A stretch of DNA of 64,000 nucleotides from Solanum dulcamara. Its lineage: Eukaryota > Streptophyta > Magnoliopsida > Solanales > Solanaceae. Below are positions 12,331 to 23,455 of the stretch, piece after piece. The stretch lies in NCBI RefSeq assembly GCF_947179165.1, contig NC_077239.1, positions 18,031,001 through 18,095,000 of the forward strand, written 5' to 3'. How positions within the stretch are numbered: the stretch's first letter is position 1; every line of letters begins with the position of its first letter. The position numbers were made by a program, and so were the translations under genes. The notes below the pieces were generated by a model, which had not been told where the DNA came from, made no database searches, and saw only the letters and a list, made by a program, of their open reading frames with translations.

Positions 12331-14441
12331 TGTCATTACCCAAGCACACCTTAGATGTGACACGGCGAATAGGATCCAGAGAGATCCTAAAGGAGCCTCT
12401 TAGCATAAACATGACTTAAGATACCAAGATAATTAACATAAACTAAAAGCAAGAGATAGTGTCTAATAACAATCTCAACATATAGAAAGGAAATCTGCGT
12501 ATAATATTTGAAATGCAGAAAAATATGCTAAGTCTGACATAGCCTCTAACTATTATAGTTAGGGAATGGGACAAGACCTAGCTCACCAAAAATAAACTGA
12601 AATAAGTCTGAAAGGGTAGATATAAAAGAATTCATAGTGTGGTTATGCCCTCAAAGCATGAGGACTCACCAAAATAGTCTAGTATCGTAGAATAAAGCCA
12701 CTAGCCACGACCCTATGGAGGAACGTCAGAACCTATATAATAAAATAATATAGGCACAAAAGAAGTATGTGTCAAGTATTATAAGATGTATTGAGTATGG
12801 AGAATATGCAATGGATGACATAAAGCATGATAACACAATGAACAAGCTAAAACATAATAAAATCCTTTAAAACATCATTAAAATCGTAAAATATGGTCAA
12901 TGCAATGTTCATAAGAAATCATAAGCAAAACGTAACATAGTGAGAGATTCTGCAATTGACATAAACCATGCGTGCTATAATATGGAGTCTGGTGTCATAC
13001 CTCCCACACCAAAAAGAGATTGTCCTATTTTCCAAGGGAAAGACCATTAATATTGGGCTATTTGTGGATCCACTATCTAAAATCTATAAAGACAAATTCT
13101 ACGATGGTACGTAGTTTTGAAACTTTTGGTAATTGCCACTAGTCCAACTCGATGCTAGGTAATACTCTCAACAAGGACATAAGCATAACATAATCTTTAA
13201 AAATGGTGAGAACCCAAAATTCATCATAATATACATAAATTGTAAGCATAACTGCCTTATCAAATCATGATTTCATAAAATATTCATAAAAACACTTATG
13301 TAAGCATATAGATCACGATAAGCTTGTTCATAGAAAAATCATGAAAATCTTTCATGATGAGAATAATTTGCTTTTGAAAATCATATTGATACTTTGTCAA
13401 ACCATCCTTACAACCATAGTTTCATAAATTCATGATGCATGCATAATTCTCAAACATAGTTCATAATCATAAAATAAGCATAATGCATGGGTTCATGATA
13501 AATTCATCAAAAGAATGTAATTAGAATCAAATTATGCATAAAAAGATCAATATAAGTGAAATAAATCATACTTGATTGAACCCAATGCAAGATCATCAAA
13601 TCCAGAGTTTAGGAAAAATTTATAAAGGGTAATTGGAGATTCCTTGGGACTCCATGGATGAAAGAAAATCCATGGATAAAATTCCATATACCTAACTGAA
13701 ATATAGCCTTGAATCTTGAGAGGATATTTGAGTTCTTGAAACCGTATGTTGACTTGAAGAAGAAGACTTGAGAGGATTCCCTGAGAACCTTAGAGATTTT
13801 TAGGTGAATGAGAGGGAATACGGGCAAATTTGAAGGGTTAGGGTAGTTATAAGACTTAGGAAATAGCCCAAAATGACATACCTTATGTGTTAAAAGAATA
13901 GGAAATGACTAAAATATCTTTGAGATTATTTTATTGGAGGTGACCCTAAGGGATGGCCTACGGACCGTCTGGGTCATTCGTTGGTCATCTTCAGAAAATA
14001 GTAGCCCAAGTGAATTTCCACGAACCCCTCCTACGGTACGTAGAACACTCTACAGGCTATAGGTCCTGGCCTTCCTTCCAACCCACATTTCTAATTTCGT
14101 TGAATCTCCATCTACGACCTCACCCATAGGCTATAGGTCCATCTACAGACCATCCTGTTGGTATGTAGAAAATTATTTGAAACTATAATTTTTACCAACT
14201 CTCAAGACCTTTCCTCCGACCCCCATATATGGACTTAAGGACCTTATATAGTTCATAGATCTTACTCATCGACCAACTTCTGTAACTCATATTTTTTCCA
14301 AGTGTTAGGGTTGACCTACGACTGCCTTCCTATGGGCCATAGACTTTGTACGACTCATATATCAGCTCATAGGAGCTTGCACCAATACTTTTCTACACCA
14401 TTTCTTTTTCAAACAAACTTTTCGACTTTTGAGGTGTTACA
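12331..14441 (-). mobile_element. Minus-strand solo LTR nested in the 11725-16285 LTR
   Basis: On the plus strand it starts TGTCATTACCCAAGC and continues GTGACACGGCGAATAGG...CCTCTTAGCAT, which lines up with the start of element A's LTRs (TGTCACGACCCAAGC...GACATGGCGAATGAG...CCTCTTAGCAT). It ends GAGGTGTTACA at 14441. The flanks TTTGC and CTCGC differ at two positions, both C/T, and would be a decayed TSD. It is 2111 bp with no internal domain, hence a solo LTR of an A-related family. Confidence 0.75.
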
Positions 14442-15208
14442 CTCGCGTTCACATTGAGACCTTCCCTTTGAACTTTGTGATTGCAGCAGTGAGCCCGCAT
14501 TCGCAATGCACTATTCCAATATTCTTGATAGTTGGGGATCATTTTAGAGTCGGTGTTTTAGGATAAAGCTCTAATAGAGTTTTTTGGTGAAGTTTCAGCC
14601 TTCGAGTTAGGTATGACTTATCCTTCTTCTAGACTGAGTTAGGCAATTAATCATTCTTATAGATTAGACTATGGAATGGGATCGCACCATGCGATTGAGG
14701 TGTTGAAACTTGTGAACTTTGCTATTTCGCCTGCGTAGTGGCTTGTTTATTGTGTTTCATCTGTGTGGGGGGCTTGTTTATTGTGTTTTGGCCGTGGGGA
14801 GGCTTATTTGTGTTGATTATCCCATGTAGGGGCCTTATGTGATATTATTATTTTCTTTGAGAGCATGTGATTCATGAGATTATCCATGAGAGGGTTTTTG
14901 AGCTGATTATTCTTATATGTTGATGTGAAATACCCAGAGAAGGGCTTGAGATCAGTTTTATCACTTCTTAACATGAAATGAATGTTTTCCAAAAAGGTAA
15001 ACACACATTTCAAATAATTTCTTCCACCACTTTTACCATGTGTTGGCTATCATGATTTATTGAGATTTGGGATCTTACTATGAATCCATTGAGTTGATTA
15101 TGCCTCTAAATTATACATGTTGTGATGCATTCATCCTCATTCTTCATATCATTGTTCATGGAAAGTTGAGAATCATGAAAGTACTGTTTTGAGAAACAAA
15201 AATATGAC

Positions 15209-15212
<4 letters not shown>

Positions 15213-15265
<53 letters not shown>
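15213..15265. repeat. (TA)n microsatellite
   Basis: About 26 uninterrupted TA dinucleotides lie within the 3' half of the solo LTR. The length is likely to vary between individuals and to be error-prone in assembly. Confidence 0.95.
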
Positions 15266-15270
<5 letters not shown>

Positions 15271-16289
15271 CCTTGACTACGAGCTTGGTGGCAAGTTGAT
15301 GAGTTGCTGAGATCGTGAGATTTGGTATATGAAATGCGAGTCGCCCATGTGTCCTTGACTTGGGAGCTATAGGCTCGGCAAGTATATACGATAGGTTGTG
15401 TGACAACCTTAATTTTACCACATCATTTCATCATTTCATTGGACTTCTCTATTATTGTGATTTTGCCTTCTATTATGAGTACTCGTGTGTAGTTTTCTCT
15501 ATTTACTTTACTCGCGCCGTTTTATATAAACTAGTATCACCAATACCAGAATGATACTTTTCTGCATATAGGTGGAAGCATTTCACAGTTAATTTTTTTA
15601 AGTTCGAATTATCTATCTTATACTCAGTCGGTCAAGCATACTGAGTACATATGGATTATACTCACCCCTACTTCTGTGTCCTTTTAATGCAGATCCTAAT
15701 CAAGGAATTTCTCGTGGTAGCTGAGCAGATCTAGCAGATTGTGTCCATTCAGAGTCATGGTGAGATCCTGCCTTTCATAAGTTATGTAGGGGGTCAACTG
15801 TTCATAGGTTGCTCGATCAGGCCAACTCTACTTTAGAGTAGATCCAGCCTCCCTCTAGGTCTCAATTAGGGTATGTGGTCCTATCCTAAAAGAAAGATCC
15901 TATCTTGCCTCCCCGAAAGAAAGGGTTTTAACTATAGGAACTTCCATCAACTGATCAATGGTTATTTCTGCTGATGCTGCAATAGTATGGTACCAAGAGA
16001 CCCATTTCAGCCACTGTTTCACCCATCTGAGTAAGACTTGTGATGTACTTGAAATTCTATTGTTGTAGATGCTCTTTATGCTTATGATAGCAAGGTTTGG
16101 AAAGTTTTCTGTTGTGTCTGGTTTTTCTTTCATTTATGGACTAACTCTATTCTAGGAGTATCGTATGTGATTTGATTCTCTTTTTCACGATATTTGATAT
16201 ATCTCTTGAGTTGGAAAGTTAGGGTTACACACCGGGTTGGATTTGGGTTGTGTGCCATCATGACCTCGATTTTTGAATCGTAATATTTT

Positions 16290-16997
16290 TACACTTTTAA
16301 ATTTAAGAACTTGCACCTTATCCAAGAACCCCCACTCTTTCAAGTATTTAAGATTAGGCTTACTGTTTTTCCAGTTTTCATATGGAATAAATTGTATTTT
16401 ACTATGGGTAACTTGATTGAGTATTCAGCTAGCCATAATGATAGCTTCTCCCACAAGTTCTGGGGTAAACCAAAAGTTATCAACAAGGAATTCATCATCT
16501 TCTTAAGTGTTTTATTTTTTCTTTCCGCAATTTCATTGGATTGGGATGAGTAAACGACAGTTGTTTGGTAAGTAATGTCATGTTCCCAACACATATCTCT
16601 TCAAAAGAAGATTCATATTTGCCTCTTCTATCACTCCTTATCAATTTGATCCTTTTATTGAGTTTTGTCTCAACTTCATTTTTGTATTCTTTGAATGCTT
16701 CAATTTCTTCATCTTTACTACCAAGTAAATATATATAGCAATATCACATATCATCATCAATAAAAGTTATGAAATATTTCTTTCTATCGCGATATGGTAT
16801 TGACTTCATGCCACAAATATCTATGTGAATTATGTCTAAGAGATTTAAATTTTTTTAACTGAATTATAAGGATGTTTAACATACTTAAATTTAACATAGA
16901 TTTAACATTTTGATTGTTCGCATTCAAACTTAGGCAATAATTTTGAATTAATCATTTTGTGCAAGATTTTATAGTTGAGATGTCCTAAATATGAATG
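16290..16997 (-). pseudogene. Copia 'E' integrase
   Basis: The minus-strand translation contains integrase landmarks. At about 16,560-16,850 there are remnants of the block with FITFIDDD and IRSDRRGKYES, carrying the first and second catalytic Asp. At about 16,500-16,540 is EIAERKNKTLKKMMN, carrying the catalytic Glu in AERKN, then GLPQNLWEKLSLWLAEY. Downstream residues (KYLK-W, then KVQVLKFK) reach 16290, where the solo LTR interrupts the frame. Several frameshifts and stops are present. Confidence 0.8.
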
Positions 16998-17559
16998 TCA
17001 TAAATTATTTGACTCAAGCAAGTAAGAAGAAGATGAAACTTTATTATTATCAACAACCATAACATTCAGTTTAAAACGACGCTCAGTGAGGTAACCTTTT
17101 CGTACATACATCTTGTTCTTACTAATTATAACTTTGTCAAAAACAAAAATGCACTTAAATTTATTTTTGACTAAAAGACCAATTAAAACTAAGTTCTTCC
17201 TAATTTTTGGAACATGACAAATGTTGTTCAGAGTCACCACCTAGCCAGAGGTCATCTTTAGAAATACTTTTTCCTAACCTTCAACATTTATTGTTGCAAA
17301 ATTTCCCATGAAAATGGTCTCGTTAGGTGTAGCTAGAGCATATGTTGCGAAGACTTCTCTAAAAGATCAAAATGTAGGGTGCCTCCAAAATCAATCCACC
17401 ACTCATTGAGACTTCTTACTAAATTGCATTCAGACAACATAACACATAAGTCATCAACTTTCACACTTGTTTCAACCATATTGGCTTGATCTTTCTTCTT
17501 ATCCTTCTTTGGAGTACGACATTTCATAGTTTTGTATCCAGCTTTTCCACAATTGTGGT
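16998..17559 (-). pseudogene. Copia 'E' zinc knuckle end, protease and pre-integrase region
   Basis: The zinc-knuckle region reads YHNCGKAGYKTMKC on the minus strand, with the first Cys and the His both replaced by Tyr. The protease motif reads EWWIDFGGTLHF, so the usual DSG/DTG is now DFG. It is followed by the block NICHVPKIRKNLVLIGLL, typical of the region between copia protease and integrase. Changed catalytic and metal-binding residues plus frame breaks show this copy is dead. Confidence 0.8.
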
Positions 17560-18353
17560 AGTTTCATTTCAATTTTTTCTTGCTAGGATAGTTCTTTGAT
17601 CCAGAGGGCTTCTTCCTTTTTTTTCATATTAGTTACACCAGTCTCGACAATATTTGCTCCTCATATTTTTTAAGTTTTCTCTAGCCTTATTTTCAGCAAC
17701 CTTGTTATCTTCTTTGATCCTTAATCGAATAATAAGATTTTCGAGGGTCATCCCCTTGTGCTTATATTTTAAATAAATTTTTAAGTCCTTTCATAATGGA
17801 GGCAACTTCTCAATCATGCCTGCCACTTAAAATGCATCATTCAATACCAGCCTTACATAAACAGTTATATATGTATTAACATACTTAATACTTTTAACAA
17901 AAGCATTACTTAGGTGTATACCTTCAGCAAGGAGATTGCGAATAATTACTTGTAGTTTCTGAACTTGGGTAACAACAGATTTAATATCCATCATTGTGAA
18001 CTTCAAAAACTTTGCAACAATAAACTTCTTCAATCTTTGCATCTTCTATTTTGTATTTTTTTTCTAACGCATCCCTTAGTTCTTTGGACCTCTTCATGTT
18101 ATTGTACACACTGTACAGTTTATCCTCTAACCCGCTTAGTATATAATTTTTACATATAAAATTTAACTATTATCAAAACATTTATTATTCGGAGTTAATT
18201 TCGACATAACTGGAATATATTCCTTAGTGAACTTTTGCAAACTCAATGTAATCAAATAGAAGAACATTTACTGTTGTCAACACTTAAAATCAATTCCATC
18301 AATCTTTTCGGGCTTTTGCCAATCATAGGGGTACTTTCTGTTTCTGTGATATC
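17560..18353 (-). pseudogene. Copia 'E' gag region
   Basis: Fragmented minus-strand frames lie between the zinc knuckle and the LTR. One 72-residue piece (17827-18042) has weak similarity to copia gag. The primer-site position next to the LTR reads as a degraded complement of TGGTATCAGAGC (CTGTGATATC at about 18345-18353). The region is assigned to gag by position and context. Confidence 0.55.
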
Positions 18354-19348
18354 TGTTACTGATGACAACACCAAATAGACTTTTTTATTAATTGGTGAAA
18401 TTTTATTTCTTCAAATCAAATAAACTTTTTTTTTGTGGATATTCGATTTAAGTTTTTATATTATTCAATTAGAAATTATAACATAGTGGAAAATCAGAAG
18501 GTTTTTAGTTTCAAAATTCAGAAAAATAGATGAACACAAAAAATAAAAATCAAATTCCATAAGCTTGATGGGTATTGTGTTCAACAAAAATATCATAAAA
18601 ACAAAGAGAACTGGTAAAAATAGAACTACTAAATGCATTTAACAAATATTCAACACCACATAATTCATTAAGAAATTTATCCTCTCATTGTACCTAAGTT
18701 TATGAATTACTTCCTTTCATGATAAAACATATATACTTGTTAGAGAAATAGTAATATCTTAAACTTTAATAACTTCAGCGAATTCAAAGAGTCAATCTTC
18801 AAATCACCTTAAGACTCAAATTTTAGTTTGTAAGAGAATATATAGAAGATGCAGAAGTTTCGATGCAAGAAAAGTGAGGTAATCCTCTATAATTATAGCC
18901 AAACTTCTGGGCTGAAATGGTGCGAAAACACCCTATTGTGAACAGGTATGAAGCTTAATCCTTAGAAACACCTATTCTGCACAGATTTGGTGTATGTTCG
19001 GAAGGAGCATGTCTTTCCGAATTTCAATTGAAAATTATTCCGCAAATTTTAAATTATTTCGCATGAATTAAATTAATATCTAAGAAAAGGAAAATTATTA
19101 ATGAAATGAAAAATAAATTTTTTCCAAATATTTATCAATCACATCATTTGTCGAGCGAGCGACCACAACGCGATAGAGCACCCACTTCTTATACCTTTAA
19201 AAGCTAAAAGAAGTATTTCTTAAAATAAGAATATTTTTTTATCAATGAGAGAGAAATAATTTTTTATTTTCTCTTTAATTAATTCCCCACATTTTTAAAT
19301 TCGCTTTACACCTACATTTCCCAATTCACACCTGACACAAATCCAACA
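18354..19348 (-). repeat. Copia 'E' 5' LTR
   Basis: On the plus strand it runs from TGTTACTGATGAC next to the degraded primer site to CACAAATCCAACA at 19348, so on the minus strand it begins TGTTGGATTTGTG. It shares ordered blocks with the remnant at 2650-3438. It is 995 bp long. The next five bases, CATTC, would be one TSD copy, but the partner end is eroded. Confidence 0.75.
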
Positions 19349-19402
19349 CATTCATGTTCTCATATTTCACAACACATACTCAACTTAATGACACCTTGTT
19401 AC

Positions 19403-19895
19403 TGCAAAGGTTTTTCAAAGTCAAAAAGGAAAAAGGAAAAAGTAGAAAAAGAAAAGTGGAAAAAAGCAAGAAACAGGCAGGAAACACATTTTGTTTTAAA
19501 AAAAAAAATAGAAAACGCGTATCGTCTAACTTTTTCTTTAATTTAACGCGTAAACACGTTTTTATCCTCCTATAAATAGAGGGCCTCTTTCCCTCATTTA
19601 ATTCATTCAAAAAAGTGAGAGTAAAAATACAAAGAGAGTTATACACCAAGATAAATATTGTAGTCTTGAGTGTCCTCTTTAATAGTTGTTCCTTTTACAA
19701 GAGAGAAGTATTAATTGTTGTTTTCTCCTTGTATTTGAGAGCAGTGTACTCCATATTTTAATAGTGAGATCCTTCTACCTCGTGGTTTTTCCCCTCTATC
19801 TGTTAGAGGAGTTTCCACGTAAAATTCTCGTTTCCAATTTATTTTCATATTAATTGTCATATCAAACTTTAGTTATGGTGCTTCCTCCCACAACA
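19403..19895 (+). repeat. Copia 'F' 5' LTR
   Basis: Begins TGCAAAGGTTTTTCAAAGTC and ends CCACAACA, 493 bp. It carries a TATA box and the start of the transcript leader. It pairs with 24161-24649. Confidence 0.95.
19571..19578 (+). promoter_or_regulatory. TATA box of copia 'F' 5' LTR
   Basis: TATAAATA sits in CTCCTATAAATAGAGGGCC, the textbook plant TATA context, 325 bp before the LTR end. The same sequence occurs in the 3' LTR at 24325-24332. It would drive the element's genomic RNA. Confidence 0.8.
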
Positions 19896-19896
19896 G

Positions 19897-19908
19897 TGGT
19901 ATCAGAGC
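19897..19908 (+). promoter_or_regulatory. Primer-binding site, initiator Met-tRNA, of copia 'F'
   Basis: TGGTATCAGAGC is a perfect complement of the plant initiator Met-tRNA 3' end and lies one base after the LTR end. Minus-strand DNA synthesis would be primed here. Confidence 0.93.
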
Positions 19909-20058
19909 CCTCGGTTATTCTGTCTGTTTTATGCGAAGATACTATCCGTAAATAGTAAATTTTCGTGAATAGTAAAATTCAGTGAATAGTACTATTCATG
20001 TGAATAGTAAATCTCGGTGACGGTACAGTCTATCACGATTGTTCACAAAAATATTCAG

Positions 20059-21820
20059 AAATGATTTAGAAGGGTGTGAAGCAAATAACAAAGTCGAGTA
20101 CAACAAAGTTTGAGTTGAAAAATTCAATGAGACTAATTTCTCATTGTGGAAAATAAAAATAAAAGCGATATTGAGAAAGGACAATTTCTTAGCTACAATT
20201 GAAGGCAGACCTACAGATTTTACTGATGACAGCAAGTGGAATGACATAGACAGCAACGCAGTTGCTGATCTACACTTGGCACTAGCTGATAAAGTATTGT
20301 TTAGTATGGCTGAAAAACGGACGACGAAGGAAATATGGGATACTCTTACGAGGTTATATGAGGCCAAGTCTTTGCATAATAAAATTTTCTTAAAAAAAAG
20401 ATTGTATATTCTTCGAATGGCAGAGTCCATGTCGGTTACTAAACACATCAATACTTTGAATACTCTATTTTCGCAACTTATAACAATGGGTTGCAAAATA
20501 AAGAGGACTGAACGTGTGAAGCTTCTACTTCAATGTCTGCCTGACTCGTATGATCAACTCATCATCAACCTGATGAACAATACAGACAGTCTAGTTTTTG
20601 ATGAAATTGTAGTCGCTGTCTGGGAAGAAGAAAATCGGCGTAAAAATAAAGAAGATAGACAAATAAGTTCGCAACAAGCTGAAGCTTTGATGATGGTGAG
20701 AGGAAGACCAATGGAATGTAATGAGAGTCACAATCATAGCAGATCTCAATCAAGAAGTAAGAAGAATATCAAGTGCTACAACTATGGCAAGAAAGGGCAC
20801 TTCAAGAAAGATTGTCGATTCAAAAAGAAGAGTGAACACCCTGAGCCATCAAATGCTCAAGGGAATGTTGCATATACCTCGGATGATGGCAATATTTTAT
20901 GTAGTGAGGCAATATCAAATAATAAAGGCAGTAAATGTTTCGCTGATGTCTGGATCATGGACATAGGAGTAATATGGCACATGACTTCCCGAAGAGAATG
21001 GTTCCATCAATATAATCCTATCTCAGGAGGATTTGTGTTTATAGGAAACGATCATGCTTTGGATGTTATTGATATTGGGTCTATCAAAATAAAGATGTAT
21101 GATGGCACGGTACGCACCATCCAGGAGGTACGATATATAAAAGACTTGAAGAAGAATCTATTGTCTTTAGGACAACTAGATGATAATGGATGTTCATATA
21201 AGACTCAAAGTGGAGTCATGAAAATATCCAAAGGAGCGCTTGTAGTTATGAAAGCAGAAAAACTTGCTGCAAATCTATATGTGCTTAAAGGTGAAACACA
21301 CAAAGAAGGAGAAGCATCAACCGCGTCAACAAGTTCATTTGAAGAATCAACGATGATGTGGCATCGTAAACTTGGCCATATGTCGGAACAAGGTTTGATG
21401 ATTCTTGCTGAGCAAAAGCTTCTTCCAAGGCTCAAAAAGGTTTCACTACCCTTTTGTGAACATTGTGTTACTAGTAAGCAAAAGAGACTAAAGTTTAGCA
21501 GTTCCTCTGCTAAAAGCATGAAAATATTAGATCTGGTCCACTCTGATATCTGGCAAGCACCGGTGGAGTCCCTAGGAGGAGCGAAATATTTTGTGTCATT
21601 CATCGACAATTACTCCAAGAGAAGTTGGCTTTATCCAATCAAGAAGAAGGTAAATATTTTTTCAATTTTCAAAGAATTCAAAATGTGGGTGGAACTTGAA
21701 TCTGAGAAAAAGATCAAGTGTTTGAGGACAGATAATGGAGGAGAATACATTGGTGATGAATTTAATAATGAACAAGAAGGTATTAAATGGCAATTCACAG
21801 TGGCATATACTCTACAATAA
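20059..21820 (+). pseudogene. Copia 'F' gag, protease and N-terminal integrase
   Basis: The first likely ATG is followed at once by TAG. A one-base loss near 20114 shifts the frame just before the gag start, so the readable frame begins at about 20115. Within the 558-residue open stretch from 20144, gag covers roughly residues 1-200. The zinc knuckle CYNYGKKGHFKKDC is at 211-224 with its second Cys changed to Tyr. The protease site is DIG (about 273) instead of DSG. The pre-integrase block MWHRKLGHMSEQGL starts near 405. Integrase Asp residues lie in LVHSDIW (about 468) and RTDNGGEY (about 528). A TAA at 21818-21820 replaces a Gln codon right before the NGVAER block. Confidence 0.9.
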
Positions 21821-22029
21821 AATGGAGTAGCAGAGCGGATGAACAGAACCTTGTTGGAACGAACAAGAGCTATGTTGGCAACTACAGGGTTGGAAAAACC
21901 ATTTTGGGCAGAAACAGTCAAAACCGCCTGTTTTGTGATCAATCGGTCACCATCAACCACAATTGATCTAAAAACGCTAATGGAGATGTGGACAGGAAAA
22001 CCAACTGATTATTCTCGCTTACATATATT
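21821..22029 (+). pseudogene. Copia 'F' integrase core, C-terminal part
   Basis: In the same frame after the TAA, NGVAERMNRTLLERTRAML carries the catalytic Glu of the DDE triad, followed by KPFWAETVKTACFVINRSPS and the SRLHI block. The frame is then cut by the SINE fragment at 22030. The three catalytic acidic residues are all still encoded, but not in one frame-intact product. Confidence 0.85.
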
Positions 22030-22116
22030 GTAAGGCTGCGTACAATAGGCCCTTGTGGTCGGACCCTTTCCCAAACCTTGCGCATAGAGGGAGCTTTAGT
22101 GCACCGGACTGAAAGA
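22030..22116 (+). mobile_element. SINE fragment (Solanaceae TS/SolS type), 5'-truncated
   Basis: An 87-bp insert starts GTAAGGCTGCGTACAATAG and contains CCTTGTGGTCGGACCC, GCGCATAGAGGGAGC and TTAGTGCACCGGACTG. This is the highly conserved 3' body of tRNA-derived SINEs of nightshades, recognised from memory. It is flanked by ATATATT (22023-22029 and 22117-22123), a plausible TSD. The integrase reading resumes after it. The tRNA-like head with the A and B boxes is missing, so it is a truncated insertion. Confidence 0.85.
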
Positions 22117-22123
22117 ATATATT

Positions 22124-22648
22124 TTAAAGTCCTTCTTATGTTATGTACAACACCCAAGAAAAATCAAAGTTGGATCCAAAATCTAGGGAATGCATTTTCT
22201 TAGGGTATGCTGATGGAGTCAAGGAGTATCGCTTGTGGGATCCAACAGCCCGCAAGGTGGTAATCAGCAGGGATGTTGTATTTGTTGAAAATAAGATACA
22301 AGCAAAAGAAGGTAGCACTTCAAAAGAAAAATCAGAGACTACTACAGTTGAAATAGAAGAAGTTCTATTTTCTTCTGAAGCAGCACTAGATCACGAAGAA
22401 TAAGAGCAAACTTAGATCGAAACTCCAGAAGTTTGACGGTCAACTAGGAAGAGAATAGAACTAGCGTGACACTCAGATTATTCTATGGAGAGCAATATTG
22501 CATACTGTCTACTAACAGAAGATGGAGAGCCTTCAACTTTTCACGAGGCTATGAAAGGCCAAGAATCATCTCTGTGGATGGAAGCAATGCAAGAAGAAAT
22601 TGAAGCTCTTCATAAAAATAAAATATGGGATCTTGTTCAATTACCATA
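22124..22648 (+). pseudogene. Copia 'F' integrase to RT linker
   Basis: After the SINE the polyprotein continues through PSYVMYNTQEKSKLDP, ECIFLGYADGVKEYRLWDP and KVVISRDVVFVENK, the usual segment between integrase and RT. From about 22401 there are several in-frame stops (TAA, TAG, TGA), most of which could come from Gln or Arg codons by a single C-to-T change. Further downstream the RT domain's leading block (EAMQEEIEALHKNKIWDLV) is readable. Confidence 0.8.
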
Positions 22649-23455
22649 AGGAAGGAAGGCCATTGGAAACAAATGGGTCTGCAAGATCAAATGCAATGTT
22701 AATGATCAAGTGGAGAAGTATCGTGCAAGATTGGTGGTGAAAGGATTCGCTCAGAAAGAAGGTATAGACTTCAATGAGATATTTTCTCCGGTGGTTCGAC
22801 TCACAACAATTCGAGTGGTCTTGGAGATGTGTGCTACATTTGACTTGTACTTGGAGCAGTTAGATGTCAAAACTGCATTTCTTCATGGAGAGCTTGAAAA
22901 AGAAATTTATATGCTCTAACCAGAAGGCTTTGAAGAACAGGGAAAAGAGAACTTGGTTTGCAGGTTGAACAAATCTCTATATGGTCTCAAACAGGCGCCG
23001 AGATGTTGGTATAAGAGATTTGATTCCTTTATTATAAGCCTTGGATACAACAGACATAGTTCAGATCCTTGTGTTTATTACAAGAGATTTGGTGATGACG
23101 ATTTTGTTATTTTGCTGTTGTATGTTGATGACATGTTGGTAGCAGGCCCCAACAAACATCGTCTCACAAATTTAAAGGCACAGTTGGCTAGGGAGTTTGA
23201 AATGAAGGACTTGGGACCAGCAAACAAGATTCTAGGGATGCAAATTTATCGAGACAGAAATAATAGGAAGATTTGGCTTTCTCAAAAGAACTACTTGAAA
23301 TCAAATAGATGCGACGCTTCAAGATGCAAGACTGTAAGTCAATTTCTACCCCACTTCCTATTAATTTCAAGTTATCCTCAAGTATGAGTCCTAGCAATAA
23401 AGCAAAAAGGATGGAGATGTCTCGAGTACCGTATGGATCAACAGTGTGAAGTTTA
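22649..23455 (+). pseudogene. Copia 'F' reverse transcriptase
   Basis: RT motifs run in order: GRKAIGNKWVCKIKCN, KYRARLVVKGFAQKEGIDF, the AFLHGELEKEIYML block, LNKSLYGLKQAPRCWYKRF, and the catalytic LLYVDDMLVAG with YVDD at 23121-23132. A TAA before GRKA (about 22648) and another at 22917-22919 replace Gln codons. Near 23320-23455 a frameshift and stops break the link to RNase H. The catalytic YVDD itself is intact. Confidence 0.9.

Larger units (their letters stand above)
11725..16285 (+). mobile_element. Gypsy solo LTR splitting copia 'E' pol, with nested LTR
   Basis: The boundaries come from copia pol. The frame breaks at 16286 and resumes at 11724, with TTTTT on both sides (11720-11724 and 16286-16290) as a low-complexity TSD. 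The 3' end GTGCCATCATGACCTCGATTTTTGAATCG matches the 3' end of the LTR at 3834-9704, except that the terminal GTGACA has decayed to GTAATA. Excluding the nested minus-strand LTR, about 2.4 kb remains, with no coding or primer site. The exact 5' edge is less certain because both flank and LTR are T-rich. Confidence 0.7.
2650..19348 (-). mobile_element. Decayed Ty1/copia element 'E', split by two gypsy solo LTR insertions
   Basis: On the minus strand, from high to low coordinates, the order is LTR (18354-19348), gag, protease, integrase, RT, RNase H and second LTR (about 2650-3438). Pol breaks off at 16286 and resumes at 11724 within the same conserved block (the VDC following the GLPQNLW region), which fixes the insertion 11725-16285. 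A second insertion, 3834-9704, lies between the end of pol and the 3' LTR. Removing both leaves about 6.3 kb, a usual size for copia. Every domain has stops and frameshifts. Confidence 0.85.

Noticed and set aside
20144..21820. 558-residue open frame as a functional gene
   Set aside because: It is copia gag to integrase with a mutated zinc knuckle and protease site, a frameshift at its start and a stop before the integrase end, between matching LTRs.
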